A stretch of 11,312 bases of DNA from Spongospora subterranea (lineage: Eukaryota > Endomyxa > Phytomyxea > Plasmodiophorida > Plasmodiophoridae), in the NCBI GenBank assembly GCA_900404475.1, contig OUQQ01000824.1, positions 1-11,312 on the forward strand. Direction: 5' to 3'. Of the stretch, positions 8,281-11,312 are shown one piece after another (the stretch's first letter is position 1; every line of letters starts with the position of its first letter). A program made the translations under genes and the position numbers. A model generated the notes under the pieces. The model was not told the DNA's origin. It saw only the letters and a list, made by a program, of their open reading frames with translations, and ran no database searches.

Positions 8281-8286
8281 GTTCTC

Positions 8287-10189
8287 ATGACGGTGTTACT
8301 GGCTCTGCTGTTACTGCTGTTGTCTAGTGGTGGGACGGATGCTGGTGGGCAAGGTGGCAAAGACCATGCCCAGAGTGAGCCCCTGATCAAGACTCAAGGA
8401 GGTGGCTTAAAAATCATCGATGATTATTTTCCTCGCGACATCAAAGTTGCCAATCGACTGAATCACCCTCTGAAAGCGTTTTCTTTGCCTACTGAAAGGA
8501 CGGATGTTTTTGAACTAAATGGCAGCCCATTGCCAAAGTCTATCGATCGACGTAAAGGCGAAGAGAACTCGGCTACAAGGTCTGTTAAGTTTGGAAATCC
8601 TTGAAACATTCACGGATTGAAACTACCGTAGATTCGCGCAAGCCCAGAATGTGATCCCAAAGGAGGTGCACAGCGACAATAGTTCTCCCGTCATCGCTGA
8701 CATACCGAACAATCCTCTGCATGCTTTTTCGCACGTTGTGGACATCGATAATGATTTCCCATCAAAATGCTTGCTTTCTACAACTAACGATCATGATTTA
8801 CCTCTCGCCATCGAAAAAGTACTTCTGAATATATTGCCGATTGACCTTGCGAAGAGCAATGACGACTGGAATGAACAGGACTTTATGGATCAACGCATTG
8901 TCGAACATCCATTTTCCGACATTCAAATTGACAGTGGCCTACCAAGATCCTGGCAGATTGACAACATCGAAAAAGTACTACTGGATCTATTGCCGTTTGA
9001 TCTTGCGAACAACCTTGACGACTGGAATCCACAGGACTTTATGGACGAACGCGCTGCTCATCATCGCAGTGACATTTCAAAACTTTGGCAGCTTGGCGAC
9101 GAAGTACATGTTCCCGTAAGGAAAATAATCGAAATATATAATGAGAAACATCGACCTTCTGCTAGCGAATTCGAGACGGTTCCAGCAGTTGCCCAGGCTA
9201 CTACTCAATCTACGACTTTCACGGATGATGCTATTACGTTGGCTTCCAGGCAAAATGCTGAAGATGACTCCCTGGTGGCTGAAGATGGCGATTCTCGACC
9301 TTCAAAATCCTCGGATGCTGTTCCAGCCATTGACCAGACGACTATCCATCATTCGACCTTCCCGGATGATGCTACTGCATTGACTTCTGCGGAATGTGCA
9401 GTAGATGATTTACTAAAGGCTGAAGATGGCGATTCTCGACCTTTGAAGTCCTCTGAAGTTGTCGAGCCAGTGTCTCCTGAGCATGTGCCTGAAAAGGCAG
9501 TGAATTTCCCGCCCATCAACACATCCTCGCCTGTCAAAATTGCCAAGAAGGTGTCTTCATCTAAAACACCCGTCCAAGCAAGTAGATCGACCTCGATGCC
9601 TTGTGAAAGGTTGTGTAGATCGCCGTCTGGGCTCTCCAAAACGCTATCGCAAACTCCGATTAGGGGTGGCGTTGGAGCGACACCGAGATCATCATCGACA
9701 GGGGCAATGAGACCCATTACGGCGCGAGTTCCAGTGAAAAAGCATCTTATGAAGACGACTGCAACGCCCATAATTCCACCCTCAAAACCTGGAACTACCA
9801 CCAGGATCAAGCCAGATTCGTCGATCGTTGCCAGAGATGCGAAACGAATCATGGCGCATGGCAATCTCGGTCGTGACCGGTCGAAGCCGCAGCACGTAAA
9901 GGCCGTCGTCAAATCCGATGGCGCTCTTACTGGACCTGACTCTACGCCAACGAATATCGAGAATGAATCAGTCAGCGGCCGCAGTTCGCCAACGTCCGTC
10001 CTGGAGTCGCCAAAGTTCGCCCATGCGGAAGGGAAGGAAAGGGACTGGTTCCCGTTGAAGGTCCGAGGATTTTCTGGGTCCGCAATCGTCGCAGATGGAT
10101 TTCTAATTGGAGTCCCACAAACCTGGGAAGGAGCTGTACCAGAAGCTGTCCAAGAGTTGATAGGCTATCTCACTACTTCAAAAAACTAG
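8287..10189 (+). CDS. Secreted repeat-containing protein, family unknown (two exons)
   Basis: Exon 1 starts at the ATG at 8287. Its first 19 residues form a signal peptide: a V-L-L-A-L(6) core, S-S-G-G, then T-D-A at a plausible cleavage site. The frame meets a TGA at 8602, but splicing a short intron joins it to a long open frame ending at TAG 10187-10189, giving about 616 residues (52-bp-intron model, used for numbering). N-H-P-L-K-A-F-S in exon 1 (59-66) and N-N-P-L-H-A-F-S in exon 2 (124-131) support one gene. Next come two 52-residue units from 158 and 210 (IEKVLL, LP-x-DLA, DDWN-x-QDFMD), two 47-residue units from 281 and 328 (VPA, F-x-DDA, AEDGDSRP), a basic Ser/Thr/Pro-rich region (about 390-560) and a C-terminal segment (567-616) with W570 and W596. 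Cysteines are few. No RXLR, LFLAK or WY pattern is seen, so an effector role is only a guess from secretion and context. Confidence 0.8.
8580..8631 (+). other. Predicted intron (52 bp) in the secreted-protein gene
   Basis: An intron is needed because the signal-peptide frame stops at 8602 while the long frame follows in another phase. The best donor is ACAAG|GTCTGT at 8580, and the acceptor CCGTAG at 8629-8631 restores the frame. A TTGAAAC near 8617 could serve as branch site. Two other combinations also restore the frame: donor GTTAAG at 8584 with acceptor CCCAG at 8647 (64 bp, 612 residues), and the 8580 donor with acceptor CACAG at 8673 (94 bp, 602 residues). The choice changes only a few residues at the junction. 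Confidence 0.6.
9116..9460 (+). repeat. Intragenic 141-bp tandem duplication
   Basis: Within the secreted-protein gene, GCTGAAGATGGCGATTCTCG occurs identically at 9278 and 9419, exactly 141 bp apart. The surrounding 47-codon units align over their full length. The exact stretch suggests that this duplication is younger than the 156-bp (52-codon) duplication upstream, at about 8810-9100. Confidence 0.8.
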
Positions 10190-10204
10190 AAAGCAAAAAA
10201 TAAA
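10190..10204 (+). terminator. Candidate polyadenylation signal
   Basis: AATAAA lies at 10199-10204, ten bases after the stop codon of the secreted-protein gene, inside an A-rich run. It is close for a functional signal, since the 3' untranslated region would be very short. Oomycete genes often lack a strict AATAAA, so cleavage may be elsewhere. Confidence 0.35.
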
Positions 10205-11312
10205 ATCTTGCTTGTATTCTTCAGGTTTCATTGGCCCATACCTTAACTCTAAATTTCGTGAGCCGAAGTCCCGTCAAAGGCTTTCACATTTTCTTACTGG
10301 GCATGGTTGATGAGCATACTGAGGAGTGTAGGAATTAAACCTCGAGCATGTTCGGCCTGGTTTTATCTGACAAGATGACGAGTTGCTTGAAGATTGAAAC
10401 CTTATAAACAGTGAGCTGTGTTTCGCGAAACTTGCTGCTGAACTGCATCTCGATACCGAGAGTATGGCAGCTGGGTTTCAAATCTATCAACAGTCGTTCG
10501 TTCTGTAATTGGTGCAGACGGATCCGCTGTGGATGTCATTCATAACGTCGAGACGGATTCACTGTTATAGTCGTCTTTCGGTCACGTGAACTCGCCTTTC
10601 AAACTTTTACAGAGCTGGTGGATGTGAAGAACTTTCAAGAAACAAAGGTTTACTCTAGCTCGGCTTCTTGTCGTTAAAATCGGTCGCAGTTAACTGGAAG
10701 CTGTTTTCGATTCAGCTGTTGAATTTTGCAGAGATCGATTAAAAACCAGCCACAAACAACAACTTTGAAATTTGTCAGTGTTGACTATAGGATAATATTA
10801 ACAAACACGTTTATTATACGCCCTTAGAACCGAAATATCGATGCTTCAGGATTGACCGAATCTCTAAGCTGGGAACCGCTACTGGGCACGATAATAACAT
10901 CACACCAAAACCAGGTATTGTATTAATTCAGTAAGATTAATACTGATCACCGGTTGGGACATCAATCCTGTCCGGAAATCGAACAACGGCAGAACACCTT
11001 CGGCCATGAAACAACAAGAAAACGTGACTCGCCAATTTGATTCCGCGGAGGTGGCAAACAAATGATAATCCTTCAATCGTTTCGTGGTCGTGATCGTGAT
11101 CAATCGGCGATTGGGCACGGTCACTTCCGCGAAACCATTGCAGGTTTGTCAGTTGACGTTGGAACTGACTTCTGTGGAATGTATTCGATTGTCAATGAGA
11201 GATGTCGAATATGATCACCGAAATGTAACGCTTTTGAAGATTTTTCAGCTCGGATCCTCAAAACCGTTGTGCAAATGATCAGTTTCAAATGCTTAAAAGT
11301 ACACTGGTTACA
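10205..11312. other. No convincing gene to the end of the window
   Basis: Both strands are broken by frequent stops. A short + peptide KLAAELHLDTESMAAGFQIY near 10428-10487 and open frames at 10900-11124 (-) and 11084-11278 (+) have no recognisable motif and no promoter-like sequence ahead of them. No repeat of the upstream transposon sequences was noticed here. It is best described as intergenic or unrecognised relic sequence. Confidence 0.5.

Noticed and set aside
8365..8583. RXLR-EER-type host-targeting motif in exon 1
   Set aside because: There is no R-x-L-R. Only a weak D-R-R-K-G-E-E patch (residues 87-93) is present, which is not enough for that family.
4683..9182. Shared 15-mer AGCGAATTCGAGACG at about 4682 and 9167
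   Set aside because: No similarity extends beyond the shared word on either side, so it is treated as coincidence.
8841..9383. Two plus-strand open frames in a second phase inside exon 2
   Set aside because: They mirror the internal duplications of the real frame and begin and end arbitrarily.
9349..9912. 187-codon open frame on the minus strand
   Set aside because: It lies wholly inside exon 2 of the secreted-protein gene, has no recognisable motif, and is explained by the codon bias of the plus-strand gene.
1..11312. CRISPR array, tRNA, rRNA or bacterial-type operon
   Set aside because: No regularly spaced identical repeats, no cloverleaf that I could recognise and no ribosomal sequence were seen; an intron and retroelement relics point to a eukaryote.

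Overview
The window looks like a transposon-rich, gene-poor stretch of an oomycete genome (Phytophthora or downy-mildew type). Three signs point there: Ty3/gypsy pol fragments whose wording resembles oomycete elements (IDDL, HSGSAGHR, IEHIPGE, FDYPHV), a decayed MULE transposase ending in a SWIM-like tail, and one secreted-protein gene starting 24 nt after a TTCATTTC initiator-like sequence. The lineage is inferred from pattern recognition, not from a search.

Layout. About 1-1900: a Ty3/gypsy pol relic on the + strand (reverse transcriptase, RNase H, integrase), broken by stops and frameshifts. 1900-2640: unassigned, perhaps the eroded N-terminus of the next element. 2640-3705: a MULE transposase relic. 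3727-4263: two inverted copies of one short coding-like sequence. 4535-4681: the C-terminal end of a Ty1/copia pol with its stop codon. 4930-5800: a diverged tandem repeat of about 169 bp. 5800-6738: mostly featureless, with a possible RT scrap. 6739-7152 and 7666-8081: two direct copies of a 415-bp sequence, the second starting just after the only N (7665). Between them is a 236-bp MITE-like element with self-palindromic ends.

The only gene that looks intact is at 8287-10189 (+). It has a hydrophobic signal peptide, one short intron (52 bp in the preferred model), and then a roughly 600-residue low-cysteine protein. That protein carries two different internal tandem repeats (52 and 47 residues), a basic Ser/Thr/Pro-rich region and a distinct C-terminal segment. 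It resembles no family I can name and has no canonical RXLR or LFLAK motif. A repeat-bearing secreted protein beside layers of dead transposons fits the fast-evolving gene-sparse compartment of oomycete genomes, but a role as a host-directed effector is inference only. From 10205 to the end I see no convincing gene.
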